64,000 nt of DNA, taken from Icerya purchasi (Eukaryota; Arthropoda; Insecta; Hemiptera; Monophlebidae). The notes under the pieces were generated by a model. The model was not told the origin of the DNA. It did not search any database and saw only the letters and a list, made by a program, of their open reading frames with translations. This document shows, piece after piece, positions 11,450 to 23,275 of the stretch. The stretch lies in assembly GCA_039619475.1 (NCBI GenBank), contig CM077115.1:477040400-477104399 (forward strand). The letters run 5' to 3'. Both the position numbers and the translations under genes were made by a program. The first letter of the stretch is position 1. Each line of letters opens with the position of its first letter.

Positions 11450-13080
11450 TTTCACCAAAATCTGATGACTTGTTACTTAGTGCTGGTATCAGTCTTTTGT
11501 CGGCTTTTTTCCTTTTTTAAGAAAAAAAAAAATTGAATGACGATTTTAGTTAAATTCATCTATAAAAACTTTTAAAATCACATGTTTAGCCATGTCATTA
11601 TAAGCCATAATTTATTACTTTAATAACAAATTTTGGTTGCAATATTGGATAAAAATTAACCTATAGTTTTATGCACTTATTCCACTTAGAGCAATACTCC
11701 TTTCTTATAGCCTGTTCGACGCTATTATTTACTATAACTGTTTTTTACTGCAACACCAAATTTTTATATAACAAATAGAATTTATGATTGTACATAATAC
11801 ATGGATATTTTATATTATAAAAATATTAACCATTATATAAAAATTAATTCCTACACGTTATTATAAACTATTTCAAGGACAGAGAACACTTATTTTATTT
11901 AAGAAAATGCAGAATAGAAAACAAAATAAAAATCAATACCTCACGAACAGTATGACTTGTAAACTTCAAAATTGGGTCAAAAATTACAATTAAACTTCTC
12001 TTTAAGACAATATATTATTTCAAGGTAGTCGATTACTCCGGATAGCATAAAACAAAAAACCTCTAAGAACTTACATGGAATTTAAAACAACCTCAAAAAT
12101 CATTTAAAAATGAATAATTCATCACCAGATAACCCTTCAAAAGTTAAATTCGAAATATAAAACAAAACGCAAAAGTTCTTTCATAAAACCAAAAATTTAT
12201 GGTTAAAAAATAATTTAAACTCTTCCTTTTGGGGCAAAAACAACAACAAAAAAAAAGGATGTTCACATAAGTAATATCTCAAATAAAAAAGTTGGGAAAA
12301 CCAAAACATATTTCAAATATATGAATAAGGAACCGGCTTATAAGAAAACTATAGTCGAAGTTACAGCTTGATTTTAGGCCCCCTAGGCGCCTAAACTTGA
12401 CATTTTTGAAAAAAATATTTTCCCCCCTGGCATGATATATTGATAAGAAGTTCACTATTTGTTGAAATGAAACCATATTCCGTTTTCTTATTGAAATTTT
12501 CAAAATCGGAAAAAAGGCTAAAAAAGCGCGTTTATCCCTCTTTGCGGCACGAAAAATCAGACTTTTTTGGTTTGAATTTAACATTATGTAAATGTAAATC
12601 ATAGTTATCTTTAACTTAATATACAGAATTCTTAGCCCATGAAACATCATGCTTGATTGACCTTTTTTTTTAAGATATATAATACACAGTTGAATCACAA
12701 GAATAAACTGGAGATTTGTAGTACACACACATTTTCTACTAAGAAATACAGTAGACATAGAAATCATTAACAAAATACAGAATAAATGTAAAAAACATAT
12801 TCTGAAATTAAATACAATTAAATGATCTACAGTGTAAAATTAATGAAATAATAAAATTTTCAAAAGTGAATAAAATGTTTGTTGTAAAAAAGTTTTGAAA
12901 TGCTTCAAGTTGTTACAATAGTGTAATACATAAATAATTATTTTAGTATAAATCCGTAGAAAAAATAAATTACAATAAATTACACATTTAGCAAACGTGA
13001 GATTTTTGAGTTACAGTAAGTTACAACTGTGACTTAAAATTACAATAAAATATATATATATATATATATGTCTAATTTAA
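11450..13080. other. AT-rich region without recognised gene
   Basis: One long minus frame (12279-12773) is present but has no recognisable domain, and its composition is that of the surrounding AT-rich DNA. A (TA)n microsatellite lies at 13050-13069. Confidence 0.5.
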
Positions 13081-13084
13081 TAAT

Positions 13085-13150
13085 AAACAGCAGCAATTCA
13101 CATCACAAATGGACTCAAACAACAGTGCGGCGGGCCATACGAAATCTGCA
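13085..13150 (-). other. possible terminal exon with 3' splice site (minus)
   Basis: On the minus strand a pyrimidine-rich tract ends TTTTATTTGCAG near 13150 and is followed by a short, less AT-rich block with an open frame of about 23 codons to a stop. It could be the last exon of the exon-like array at 14-16.7 kb. The support is only the splice-site pattern and the change in composition. Confidence 0.25.
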
Positions 13151-13309
13151 AATAAAACATAAATATAAATAAATAAAAAAAATAATTAAACAATGTACCT
13201 CAAATTATATTTTGAATCTAGATCTGTAGTTATCATACTAAAGGTGAATAAATAAACGTTTATTCTTAATTTTTTAAAAGCAATTTATATTGAAACAAAT
13301 CCTTCCTCT

Positions 13310-13975
13310 TCCGGATTCTCAATACGGGTTAATGGGAATTTTCTTTTCCCGCGGTGTTTTCTGTGGGTCCCTAATTCGAGACTTTGAATATGCGGAGTCC
13401 CGGACTTATTGACTGACCCGTAACACGAATAGGTCAGGGATGAGCATTAGGTACTTCTTTAGATTTAAACAAAAAAAATATGAAAATGAAAACTTTTTAA
13501 TCACCACCACGAGGACGCGGCACACTTTCCGGAGATGCGTCATCCGAACACAACTGAGTGTTATTAGCGGTTACGGATGACCAAATCAACATACATGAAA
13601 ATTAAAGTAGTAGATGCGTGTATTTCAATCCGAATGCAAGTGACTAGTATCCGGCAATAAAAAAAAAAAAAAATCACAAAACCACAACTAAGAATTATAA
13701 AACGGTGGTTCATTGAAATCTTCATCGTTAACGACGGTACGGCGACTAGAAGAACAAAATTGTACATAAAAGCTGCCATAACTACTATAAACGGTTACGG
13801 AAACTGCCGAGCGATATTACTCCTGCTGACAGAGACCAGAGATATACGGAAAGCGCAAAATTATTTTACATGGTTATGCGAGCAAACGATAACTAACGGC
13901 GACTTTTCTAGCCAGATCGAAAATTAATCATTTTCATCACAGGATAATTTCTAGCTCAACCTTATCGCTAGATAG
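13310..13975. other. CpG-rich block, promoter-like composition
   Basis: The block is clearly richer in CG dinucleotides than its AT-rich neighbours, with words such as GAGGACGCGGCAC and repeated GGTTACGG. No confident coding frame was found, and a 71-codon minus frame at 13564-13779 has no recognisable domain. It may be a promoter or first exon of an unannotated gene, or old repeat DNA. Confidence 0.35.
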
Positions 13976-14008
13976 CGCCGTAAATACCGAATCCGTATCA
14001 ATATCATT

Positions 14009-14235
14009 TCAAAATGAATGTGAAAAATTATTTACTTGCTTTTTTTCTTTAAATATGTTTATGGTGGCAGGATTGGTCAGCTTTAATTCAATGAAATTTA
14101 TAAAATTCTTCCTTCTATTATACATTTGCTGTCCAGAGGCACCACGTGGAGGTTCCTGCCTTGCCCCCTCAGGCTTTTTTGGCAAACGCATGTAGTAACC
14201 AGGCCATAATTAATAAAGAACACGTAGCCTGGTTA
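14009..14235 (-). other. exon-like unit and adjacent 9-bp hairpin
   Basis: A minus frame of 60 codons (14191-14009) begins MRLPKKPEGARQEPPRG. Its LPKKxxE start resembles the unit at about 14750 (LPKKSNERSEDP), suggesting another diverged member of the repeat array to its right. Next to it TAACCAGGC (14196-14204) and GCCTGGTTA (14226-14234) form a perfect 9-bp inverted repeat. Function unknown. Confidence 0.35.
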
Positions 14236-14249
14236 AAATAATAATTTAC

Positions 14250-15785
14250 AGAAAATTAATTAAATAAAAAAAAAAAAAAATATTGTAAACAATTCTTTAT
14301 TATGCAGTATAAGAATAATGACATACATGAGATTTATTCCATAATAGAACATCAGATCCCTGTTCGGATTCTTAGCATGCTTCACTACTAAGGGATTGCT
14401 TTCTTGCTAGTCTATAACTAATACAAAAAAAACATCTTGTTAAAATAATTTTAAAAAAGACGATTTAAATAAAACAAAAATTTTTATTGTAAAGACCCCT
14501 TTATTAAGTAGTGTAGAAATTTAATACCTGTGATTTATTCCATAATAGAGCTTCTATTCCCTGTTTGGATTCTCAGCATGCTTCACTACTAAAGGATTAT
14601 TTTCTTGTTAGCCTATAATAATAATAATAATAAATGTAATCTAGCTAAACAATCAATTACATAGAGATTAATTAAATAAAATAAAAAAGTTCATCGTAAA
14701 AAATTATACTAAATAATAATTACATACATGGACTGAATTTTATAATGGATCTTCAGATCTCTCATTGGATTTTTTTGGCAACTCCAACATAATCATTGCA
14801 AATAATCTATGAAGACAGCACCAGAATTGTTGCACACCGATTTTAGGAATAATTTCTTATTCCAAGGACACAGCAATGCCCTTGCTTAATCGAAAGATTA
14901 AGGTGTTTGCTTATACCGGCGCACATTCGGTCCCCGCCTGCAAGAATGCAGGTTTGGGAATTTCCCATCATTGGGTTTAATGACCATACGGCATTTCATA
15001 AACCCTCCGTTCATTTATTTTAAACTGGATAAAACGCAGGATGAAACCTAAAAATAGAAAGTTTTACATACAATCTACTTATTAAAAGCGTTATTCAAAA
15101 TTATTAATAATTACTCTTTATCAATGATTATGATAAGTAATATAAGAAAGGTACGAGGGGTGTTTCAAGTCTCCACCACGCTTTCAGATCTCAGCTTGTG
15201 GTAGCACTGGCGAGATGAACAATACATTACATTCGAAACGGTTGTGCGAGCAACTGGTAATATTTTTTCAAGGTTTTAATTCAAATAGCACGCCGTCACT
15301 GTTCGTTTAGCCATGGTATTACCGCTACAGTGTACGTCCGATTTTTCTGAACAAGGTGCAGTTATTCGTTAGCCCGTTACGGAAAATTTTTCCAGTAAAA
15401 AAATACACGAGTTGAAAAATACGGCCTCATTGCTCTCGCGCGACGCTCCAGCGTATTGAAAAATGGAAATGGTTATTCTTCGGTACACAATGATTCAACA
15501 ATGATGATAAACTCAAGAACAACCTGACAAACTAGTTACAAAAGTTAGAAACCGCAGCAGCACCAATTCGGCATAGAAAAACACGTTTATTGTTACGAAA
15601 AATGTTTAAATAATAATGGCGATTATATCGAGAAATAAAGAATTTCATAACGAATCAAATGCTGATTTTTTTTGCAGCTCAATTAGGGACTTCTCCACAG
15701 AGTAGTGTCGGAGACTTTTGAAAAACCCCCCGTATATACAAGCTCAAAAAAAGAATTACCTTTAAAATTGATCTGTTAATGACAT
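14250..15785 (-). repeat. tandem duplication, copy 1, with three exon-like units
   Basis: Units near 14331, 14531 and 14731 share a core that on the minus strand reads SLSSEAC-x-ESEQG-x-E-x-LLWNKS. Each core is flanked by intron-like DNA with AG before and GT-type sites after. The third unit extends into a roughly 300-bp block that contains GGGAATTTCCCATCATTGGG and CCGGCGCACATTCGG-type sequence. The copy ends at 15757-15785 with a short duplicate of the last codons of the minus-strand MULE protease. The 579-bp TA-flanked element at 15154-15732 lies inside this copy only. The cores carry stops in this frame, so coding status is uncertain. Confidence 0.7.
15154..15732. mobile_element. Tc1/mariner-like element, decayed, 579 bp
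   Basis: TA at 15152-15153 and 15733-15734 flank imperfect inverted repeats: CGAGGGGTGTTTCAAGTCTCC on the left against CGGGGGGTTTTTCAAAAGTC on the inverse right end. The interior shows short scrambled frames (one begins VLPLQCTSDFSEQGAVIR) that could be the start of a mariner transposase, but stops interrupt them. It is absent from the second copy of the surrounding duplication, so it inserted after that duplication or into one copy only. Confidence 0.75.
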
Positions 15786-16700
15786 ATATATCTCCTTCCT
15801 ATATGTATTAAAACAAAACAGTTCATTTAAATACTTACTGTACTGCGCAGGAATTATATATATGGAAGATTTATTTTAAGTGGATCTTCAGGTCCCCGTT
15901 CGGATTCTTAGCATGCCTCACTACTAATGGGATATTCTTGACGATCTGTAAGCGTTAAAAAAATAAAAAGAAAACCTCGTTAATATAATAATTTAAAAAG
16001 GGATCAGATAGATAAAACAAACATTTTTATTTTAGACGTTTCTTTATTATATAGTGTAGGAATTTCTTACCTGAGATTTATTCCATAATAGTTTCTGTTC
16101 CCTGTTCGGATTCTTGGCATGCTTCACTACTAAGGGATTTTTTTCTTGTTACTTTCGTGTCAGTCTGCAATAATAATACATTTAACCTGCTTAAAATAAT
16201 AATTACATAGGAACGCGTTAAATAAAACAGAAAAGTTCACTGTAAATACTTATTATAGTGTGCAAGAATTACATATGTGAGATTTATTTTACAGTTGAAC
16301 TTCCATTCCCAGTTTGGATTCTTGGCAACACCAACATAACCATCGCAAATAATCTATGAATAGAGCACCAGAATTGTGTCACACTGACTTTAGGAATAAT
16401 TTCTTATTCCAAGGACACAGCGATGCCCTTGCTTAATCCAAAGATTAAGGTGTTTGCTTATACCGGCGCACACTCGGTCCCCGCCTGCAAGAGTGCAGGT
16501 TTGGGAATTTCCCATCATTGGGTTTAATGACCGTACGGCATTTCATAAACCCTCCGTTCATTTATTCAAAACTGGATCAAATGCAAAATGAAACCTAAAA
16601 ATAGAAAGTTTTACATGAAACCTACTTATTAAAATTAATAATTAGTATTTTTTAATAATTGTTATAGGAAAAGTACGTCATAGTTTAAAAAAATTACCTT
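15786..16700 (-). repeat. tandem duplication, copy 2, with three exon-like units
   Basis: Units near 15865, 16070 and 16275 correspond one to one with those of copy 1, at a spacing of about 1.54 kb. The third again carries the longer block (about 16320-16600) that is nearly identical to 14770-15060. On the minus strand the unit at 16070 has a good splice donor (TCTCAG followed by GTAAGA) and an acceptor-like TATTATTGCAG. Copy 2 joins directly to the MULE protease end at 16703. The array may be downstream exons or the 3' terminal region of that MULE. Confidence 0.7.
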
Positions 16701-16702
16701 TA

Positions 16703-17640
16703 TTATTGATCTGTTAGTGCCATATATATCTTCCTTCTATATGTGTATACATCAACAAATTCTGTAACTGATCTGCCTTTTAAAATCTGGTCTATATACC
16801 AGCACACATATACTCCACAGCTGTTATTATCAGATTGTGTGCTGCAATCTCCATAAGTCAAATTCCAGTCCACATCGCCACTTACAGAGGATAATGCGTT
16901 TTGCCAGGATTTCAAGTAATATTGTGTATGTTTGTTTACATTTTCCAATTGATTTTCATGTCCTTTCTTGTTCATCGAGTCAAGTATACATATTTCCTTA
17001 TCTGTTGGTGTTACAACTAATAAAAGCTAATGATCGTTAGTTGGATTACTGGGAATGAATGCTATTTCAGCAAGAAGGACATTTGTAATTTGATTTCTTA
17101 CAATTTCTGGTGCTCGTGATATTAATTGTGTAAAATCGCTATGCACAACATAGCCTTTATTAGCGTGGTTACATAATGTATGGGCATATTCATCTATAAT
17201 ACAATCATAAAGCCATCCAGGATTGAAACCTTGATCTATTAACTGTATTTGGCTCTTTTCTTTGTTGTTTAATTTTGGTTCCAGAGACTGCAAATGATAT
17301 GTTTTTATAATATTGTTTGCAGAACTAATTACAACTTTATTCAGCTCCACTTTTTTAATTATTTCTTTGGAAAATCTGTCTTTAGCCAAATAACAGTGAT
17401 CGTGTTGAATTAAGGAGATACTAGGAAGTGTAGTCATAAGCCTTTCTTTAGTTATTTTTGATTAATTTTTATCAAATACTTCCTTTGTTACTTTTTTTTT
17501 TGTATACTCCCATCTATGTTGGTGCTCAACTTTTTTATTATGTAGTGTGCAACTTTTGGGAAATTTCTGATCATTACTATCATTGCTAGTTTTTGATAAA
17601 ATTTGCAACACATTTTGTAAATATTGCTTGCATTTTGCCA
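16703..17640 (-). pseudogene. Ulp1-family cysteine protease domain of MULE element 1
   Basis: Frames 17437-17027 and 17026-16703 are the same frame split by one TAG (17027-17029). The predicted catalytic His is in NPTNDH immediately before this stop, Asp is in CILDSMN after it, and Gln and Cys are in STQSDNNSCGVYVCWY. Ulp1/C48 proteases normally have His-Trp at this point, and TAG is one base from TGG, so the stop most simply replaces that Trp. The domain begins with a WLYDCIIDEY stretch that resembles the substrate-side motif of these proteases. Between it and the SWIM finger lies a Lys-rich linker with another stop near 17645. Desumoylase-like protease domains are known in plant MULEs; in this element the target is unknown. 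Confidence 0.8.
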
Positions 17641-18052
17641 ATTCCTAATCAGTAAAAGATGCATTTTTATTTTGAGTTATTTTTTGGATAGCAACAGCCA
17701 TTTTATGTATTTCTGATATACAGCTGCTATTTTTATTACTCTCTAGTGCTGTCTTCAATTTTTTTATGGCAGATACATCTTCTTTATATACTTCTGTACT
17801 GTCATCTTCTAATGCATAATGAATGCACACTGCATGTATATGTTTGCAAAGTCCATTTTTATATTCATAGTAGAAGCAGTTACAGACAAACATATGGCGA
17901 CACACTTTACATGCAGTGCATTGCAATTTACATTGGTTACATGTTCTATTTATTTGTTTTACTGAATACTTTGAATTTACAATCCAATTTTGAATTTCAT
18001 TATTCCAAACTATACCATTTTTAGGAATTTCTAGCCCTTTTTTATGGCATCA
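17641..18052 (-). pseudogene. SWIM zinc finger of MULE element 1
   Basis: Frame 17926-17645 and its upstream extension to 18052 are one frame after the stop at 18050-18052. The finger is CNCFYYEYKNGLCKHIH, the C-x-C-x(n)-C-x-H pattern of SWIM, and it is preceded by a Cys-rich run (CNQCKLQC, CKVCRHMFVC). SWIM fingers follow the catalytic core in MULE transposases and are thought to bind DNA or protein. A Lys/Asn-rich helical tail follows. Confidence 0.8.
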
Positions 18053-19087
18053 ATGTACTTCATGTATGCGGTATGTACCTTTCCTTCTAATATCTGTTAT
18101 ATTTTTTTCCAATACTTTATCCGCGACCTGTTTTATTAAGGCTTCTATTAATGTATCTAGCCTTCGATTTCGTTTTCTGTGTAAATATATATATTTTAAG
18201 TGGCGATGGAAGGACTCCAAAAACATATTTGTATTTATTCCAGCGGATTTTCTATAGTAATGTGCCCACATCTCAATGCGATTAGCATAATAATTACTGA
18301 AATATTCCTTAAAATTTAATAATCCTGGATGGTCATTCATATTATTTACAAAATTTCTCATCATAATGAAGAAATTGTCTTGATCGTTTTCTTGTTGTAA
18401 AGCACGCAGCTGTTTTAATATATCTCCACAAAGTTCTTTATTTGGTATTTTATTAGCATTTTTTTGCCAACAACGCAGAACATGCCAAATGCACAGTAAA
18501 CGTTTTTTTACCTCTCCCATTTCCTGTTTCCAACTATCGTAATAGGTTTTATCATCATCAGACATAAAAACTTCTGGTTTCAATATGCCAACCTTTTCTT
18601 TTATTACATTGAAAAATAACTTTATCACAGCTTGCGTAACTGGGGTACTAATGCAGAAGGCACCTGAAAATACCTTCCTCATACTCATTTGTTACCATCA
18701 GTGTAGTGACAAGAAAACCATATGCGTTCGTGCCAAAAGTTGTGTCAATGCAGATTTTTTTGTTACTATATTGTTTCAACATATCCCTCTGCATTGCAGT
18801 ACTGAGCACCAACATAAATTCATTATTATTTAAAAGTGAGTGTTGAGTACCCTTAATTTTAAATAGTAATACTGGGTTGTCATCTTTTTTTTCATTCTCT
18901 TTCACCCACAAAGCAACACTTGTGTAGTCATCATCATGTAATATATTTTTTACTGTTAAATGATATTGACACGCTACATTCCAAACATTTTGCCTATCAA
19001 TAATGTGTCTCCTTTTCAATTCATCATTATATTTCATGCGAATGTTTTCCACAATTTTTCTCACTGGTACTCCTAATTTCAGCTGAT
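18050..19087 (-). pseudogene. MULE transposase core of element 1
   Basis: Two frames (19087-18648 and 18688-18050) are joined by a one-base indel in a T run near 18665. Motifs in order: first Asp in KKICIDTTFG, second Asp in EVFMSDDDKTYYDSW, the family signature CIWHVLRCW, and Glu in INTNMFLESFHRHLK. This DD-E layout with CxxH before the Glu defines MULE transposases. The N-terminal part (LKLGVPVRKIVENI and DDDYTSVALWV) aligns with the other MULE (LKLGISSTVIQRTL and DDATSTAILAK). The domain ends near RIHEVH at a stop. Not functional as read. Confidence 0.88.
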
Positions 19088-19127
19088 CTATAAGGAAAAA
19101 AAATTGCACATCCACACACACACGCAC

Positions 19128-20099
19128 ACATATTCATTAATTCATATTATTTATATATTTTTAGTAATAGACATGTTTTAGTTTATAAAAATTACAATCG
19201 GTGTATTTTAAAAGTGAGAACTATAGTTATGAAGCTACTTCCAAAATTATTGCAGTTATAATTTTTATAAAATAAATCATATCTTTGTAATTTGGAAATA
19301 TGTACGTCAACTGATTAAAATTATAATAAGTGTTTAAGTTAAATATATAAAATAATTTACATACATAATCAGCTGTCACAATAGCTTAGGGGTACACCAC
19401 TGTACACTTTTTGAAAAACTTTTTTTTTTGTCATTGGCTTAAAATGTACTTTGAACATTTCTGAATATGAGACAATATGTTATTTACCTGGAAAAAATAA
19501 TTTCCTTAAAATTTCGCGCTCATTCTTGAGCGTGGCAGGCTGCTCTAATATGCATACCCGCTGCGACTATCGTCTTATATAAATATTTGTTCAAAAGGTA
19601 CCCTAATGCCTTGCTAGCGTAAGTACATGTATAAGGCTAAACACATAGTGACGCAACAAGGAGAGCTGCGGTATAAGTAAACAAACAAAACAAAAAGGAA
19701 TATAGCGTCGATTACACAATGTTGACACATAGTGAAGTCTGGAACATACCGAAGAGGAAATGGTAAAGCGTTTCAGACAGCGCAGTAGTATTCTCAGTCG
19801 ATAGGTATAAATTAAAGATGTAATAAAAATGATTAGATAAATATGCTCTTTCTTCCAAGAATATGCACGATTATTTATCAGATGTATAGGAATTTTTTTC
19901 ATTTGGTAAATGCGTCAAAGTGTCGCGGTATGATAGAACTGATAATCTAGTTGTCGTATGCGAAGAAAAAAATGGAATGAAATGTAGAGACGAAAACAAA
20001 TCAATCTGAATTCTTTGCTTTGCTCGTCAGTGAAAGATCTCTTGCGATCATTTTTGACGCATCAATTGCTTTTTAGAATCGTGACAACAGGCAAAATTA
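19128..20099. other. intergenic stretch, possible upstream exon of element 1
   Basis: A minus-strand CAG/GTAAATA site near 19488 could be the donor of a roughly 400-bp intron ending at 19088. The upstream sequence has no clear coding frame. A weak inverted pair around 19385 and 19605 (TTAGGGGTACAC against TTAGGGTACC on the other strand) may be a small terminal-repeat element. The minus frame at 19603-19902 has no recognisable domain. Confidence 0.35.
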
Positions 20100-21060
20100 T
20101 AGATGCTGAAGTAAAGTCAAAGTACTATAAAGCTTGTGAACACTGGAAAAATAAATGAGAAACATTGTAGTATGAATCCTGGTATGAAGCACACTTTGGT
20201 GAATGCATAGCGAACCACGACGGTTCAATGGAGGTAGATGTTGTTGTCGAGATGTTTGAACAATCCGAAAATGGGCACGGCTTGAAATACACAAACTACA
20301 TCACTGATGGTGACAGTAAAACTTTTAAAGGCATAGTAGATAAAAGGCCGTATAAAAATTTTAAAATAAACAAATATGAGTGCATTAATCATATGCCAAA
20401 TAGAATGGGTACTCGATTGAGAAAACTGAAAAAAAACAATGAAAGGTCTCGGACGAAAAGGTAAATTAATTGACAAATTAATTGATCAGTTAGCAATTTA
20501 TTATGGCTTGGCGATACATCGAAATCCGAATTCATTGGAAAATATGAAGAACCAAATTTGGTCTACCTTATTTCATAAAATATCAAACAACAAAAATCCG
20601 CAACACAAGAAGTGCTCAGTCTTGGTGTGACTGGAAGAAGGCGCAAACAGCAGGTTTCTTGGATAACTTTTGTCATAAGGAGCCACTTTCTAAGGAAGTT
20701 TTTGAAGTAATCAAACCGATTTATGAGGACCTGAGCCGAGATGATTTGCTAACCCGTTGTTCGGGAAGGTACACACAAAATAGCAACAAGTTTTAATTCT
20801 ACGGTTTGGAATTTAGCTCCAAAATCTTATTCAAGCTGCAAAAGTCTTGAATATAGCGGCTGATATATTTTAATGAAGGTCTGATGAATATTCTACGAAT
20901 CATGCAAATTTTGCAGATAGATATTGACCTTCAGACATACAATTTTTGCCTTGAAGCCAATATTAAACGGTCAAGCAGTCTACAACAGATGCGGAAAAAG
21001 AAGCACGCTCTACTAAAAAATCATCAAGAGAGAATGAGGAAAAATATATAAATTTAGGAT
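20100..21060 (+). pseudogene. Mutator-like transposase, degenerate (second lineage)
   Basis: Plus-strand frames run KSKYYKACEHWK, then 20228 onward MEVDVVVEMFEQSE, LKYTNYITDGDSKTFKGI, KYECINHMPNRMGTRLRKLK, then after a frameshift KGLGRKGKLIDKLIDQL, YYGLAIHRNPNSLENM and, after another break, SWCDWKKAQ and LSKEVFEVIKPIYEDLSRDDLLTRC. This order matches the Mutator-like transposase domain proteins common in arthropod genomes (GDGDS.T, EC..H..KRMG, LSRDDLL..C). They differ from the SWIM/Ulp1 MULEs in this window. At least three frame breaks and a mutated NNNESFN region make it dead. Confidence 0.85.
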
Positions 21061-21340
21061 AGCTTTATGGTTCGCGGATCACAGGTTAATGGTAAAAATG
21101 TTTAAACAATCGAATTTTTCATTTTTACATGTCTATAACACATTTTAAAACTTTAAACGCGTTTTTTTTAAAAAACTTAATTTTTCAAAACGGCACGCAG
21201 CATAACCCGAACAATTTTCATTCTTTTTGTTTGAAATTTTAACTATACCTTTAAAATAACATTTCGAAGAGAAATACGAACCGGATTTTTGAAAAGTTAA
21301 TATGAACATTAGTTATTAACAAATAACTGCCCTAGTTTTT

Positions 21341-21708
21341 GGTTCAAATTAAACTTTTTAAACAAATACTTATCAATCATACAAAAATCAATATTTTCCA
21401 AATCCCGTATGTATTTCTCTAGCTATTAGCATATAGATTAAGTAGAACTTTTTAAATTTTCCCCACATTAAAATTTTGCACTTGCTATAGTGCGTGCTAC
21501 AAGGCGTCTCAAAATCAACATGCCTTACAAGAATGGCTGGTATTCACCATTTTGCAATATTTTTTGACATATTTTTTTTTGTTAAATACTTAAATATATG
21601 CTTAATCACTACCTTGAATATTAATTTTCTATTTCCTTTTCATCCACCAAAAAAGAATTTGCTCAAAAACGCTTTTTTTAAGGCTGCTACAGTAATGTTA
21701 CCCCTTAA
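21341..21708 (-). repeat. dispersed repeat, inverted paralogue at 35.5 kb
   Basis: Read on the minus strand, this stretch matches 35491-35828 along most of its length, sharing blocks such as GATTAAGCATATATTTAAGT, CAAAAAATATTGCA/ACA and ATGCTAATAGCTAGAGAAAT. It has no coding potential. It lies about 300 bp after the Mutator-like pseudogene, so it may be the terminal part of that element family. Confidence 0.8.
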
Positions 21709-23220
21709 GATAGTATTTATGATTGATACTATAAATACTTTTGATATACGTTATTCAAAAGAATACAGTGCAAATATATTTAATATAATGCATTATTACA
21801 ACATTTACCGTCAACACGTGCATCAGCATCAAGTAGTACTAAACTATGAAAATTTGTATGAATTGCACATTAAAAGCAGAGCAGTTAAAGATTATCCTAA
21901 TTCTAACAAGTACAATTATATTATCTGATGCGGCATTTGCAATTAACAATCCAGTTTGACTACATATTTAAATTTTTACCTACTCACTATTCCACAGTAA
22001 GTCACATTCACCTTAAAAAATGGTTTATGTATCATAATTTTTTTGTTTTTCATCTTTTTTATCTTATTGTCTGTTAGTCCAGTCATTACAAATTTGTCTG
22101 AACTGAAAATATTTGTTTTCAATTAGTTATTGTATAAATGTAAATTGTAGTAATTCTCAATGTATGCTACAGTATGGTTGGCTGACCTCGTTTTTATTAC
22201 TGCTCCATTTAAAGTCAACTATGGACACTGGGGTGAGATCTCTCTGAATACCCTTCCAAGGAAATTTGCATTTAAAAATATCTCAGAAATATATTTTATA
22301 TATATTTTTAAAAAACAAAAGCCTAGTGTTCAAATTTAAATGAAAAAAGTAATTTCTGTCATTTTTACTTTTGAGAGTCTGGAATGTGTCACAAAATCAA
22401 AACATATCAATAATTGAAATTCAACAGAATTACATTACTAGTGCAAGGAAAGTGAAATTTGCAATTTATAAAATTTATATTAGTGACATCTACAGGCACT
22501 CAAGGAAAAATCAAAGTTACATTAGTATTGCTATAACCTATAGTTGTTATAGCCTATATGCTCTTGCTTGGTGTTGTTGTTGTTGTTGTGTTTTTTTTCT
22601 TTCTTTTACGTAACGCACATTTTTTTTTAATAAATATAAGTAACGAAAAATAAAGGGAAAAAAAAACCTTTACTATTAAATAGAAGTACAACACAGATAG
22701 ATACGTATGCAACGCAACTCTATCACCGGACCGATGCCCACGGACAATTTATATTACCGCGAGTTTATAACACATTAACAGAGCTGCGTAGAACCCCGAA
22801 TACTTCTATCTGATTACGTTTCTGTATTATCGAAAATTACGTTAACTAAACGGAACAATGCGATACATCAAGTGTAGCCGCCGTACACACCAGAACATGC
22901 TATTCTACAACCAGTACACTCAAACTCATCATCGTCCGCCACATAGAGACGCTAAGGATAAAACCAGATTCAAATTACGTTAAATAATTTCCAAGTAAAT
23001 GTGTACATCGAGAAGTAAAAATCCCGATATACACAACAGTACGTATTTACAAACAAGCCAGAATAATAATAAATTTTCAAAAATAAATAATGAATCCAAA
23101 TAATCATTTTTTAACTTACGTTACGTTAATATTTATATTTAAAAATAAATAATACATTAATAGAAAATACGGATTCAAATCCTATACCCACATCTCAGTA
23201 CCCGTGGTTCACCACAGCTG
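21709..23220. other. AT-rich stretch, no recognised gene
   Basis: Short frames (21494-21928 and 22371-22613) have no domain and fall in AT-rich or low-complexity DNA, including a (TTG)n run near 22571. From about 22700 the composition becomes less AT-rich, and this continues to about 24650, possibly an old LTR-retrotransposon region. Confidence 0.4.
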
Positions 23221-23275
23221 CCCCCCCCCCCCGGAGAAATCGATCTTTTGGCCGAAGTCAAAAGATAATTTCTCC
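23221..23275. other. poly-C tract followed by a perfect-stem hairpin
   Basis: A run of 12 C (23221-23232) directly precedes an inverted repeat: GGAGAAAT plus ATCTTTTG (23233-23250) pairs with CAAAAGAT plus ATTTCTCC (23259-23275), leaving an 8-base loop with two small interruptions. It is not inside a recognised gene. Confidence 0.75.

Larger units (their letters stand above)
16703..19087 (-). mobile_element. MULE with C-terminal Ulp1-like protease (element 1)
   Basis: A minus-strand series of frames reads, in order, a helical N-terminal segment, a MULE transposase core, a Cys-rich SWIM finger and a Ulp1-type cysteine protease. The order matches the element at 29169-32807 and the residues align well in the core, so the two are paralogous families. 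The first visible exon begins after a minus-strand acceptor TTATAG at 19088. Several stops and at least one frameshift make this copy defective. Terminal inverted repeats and the 9-bp target duplication were not identified, so the true ends are unknown. Confidence 0.8.

Noticed and set aside
12279..12773. 164-codon minus-strand open frame
   Set aside because: AT-biased composition, no domain or motif, no splice or promoter support; likely chance.
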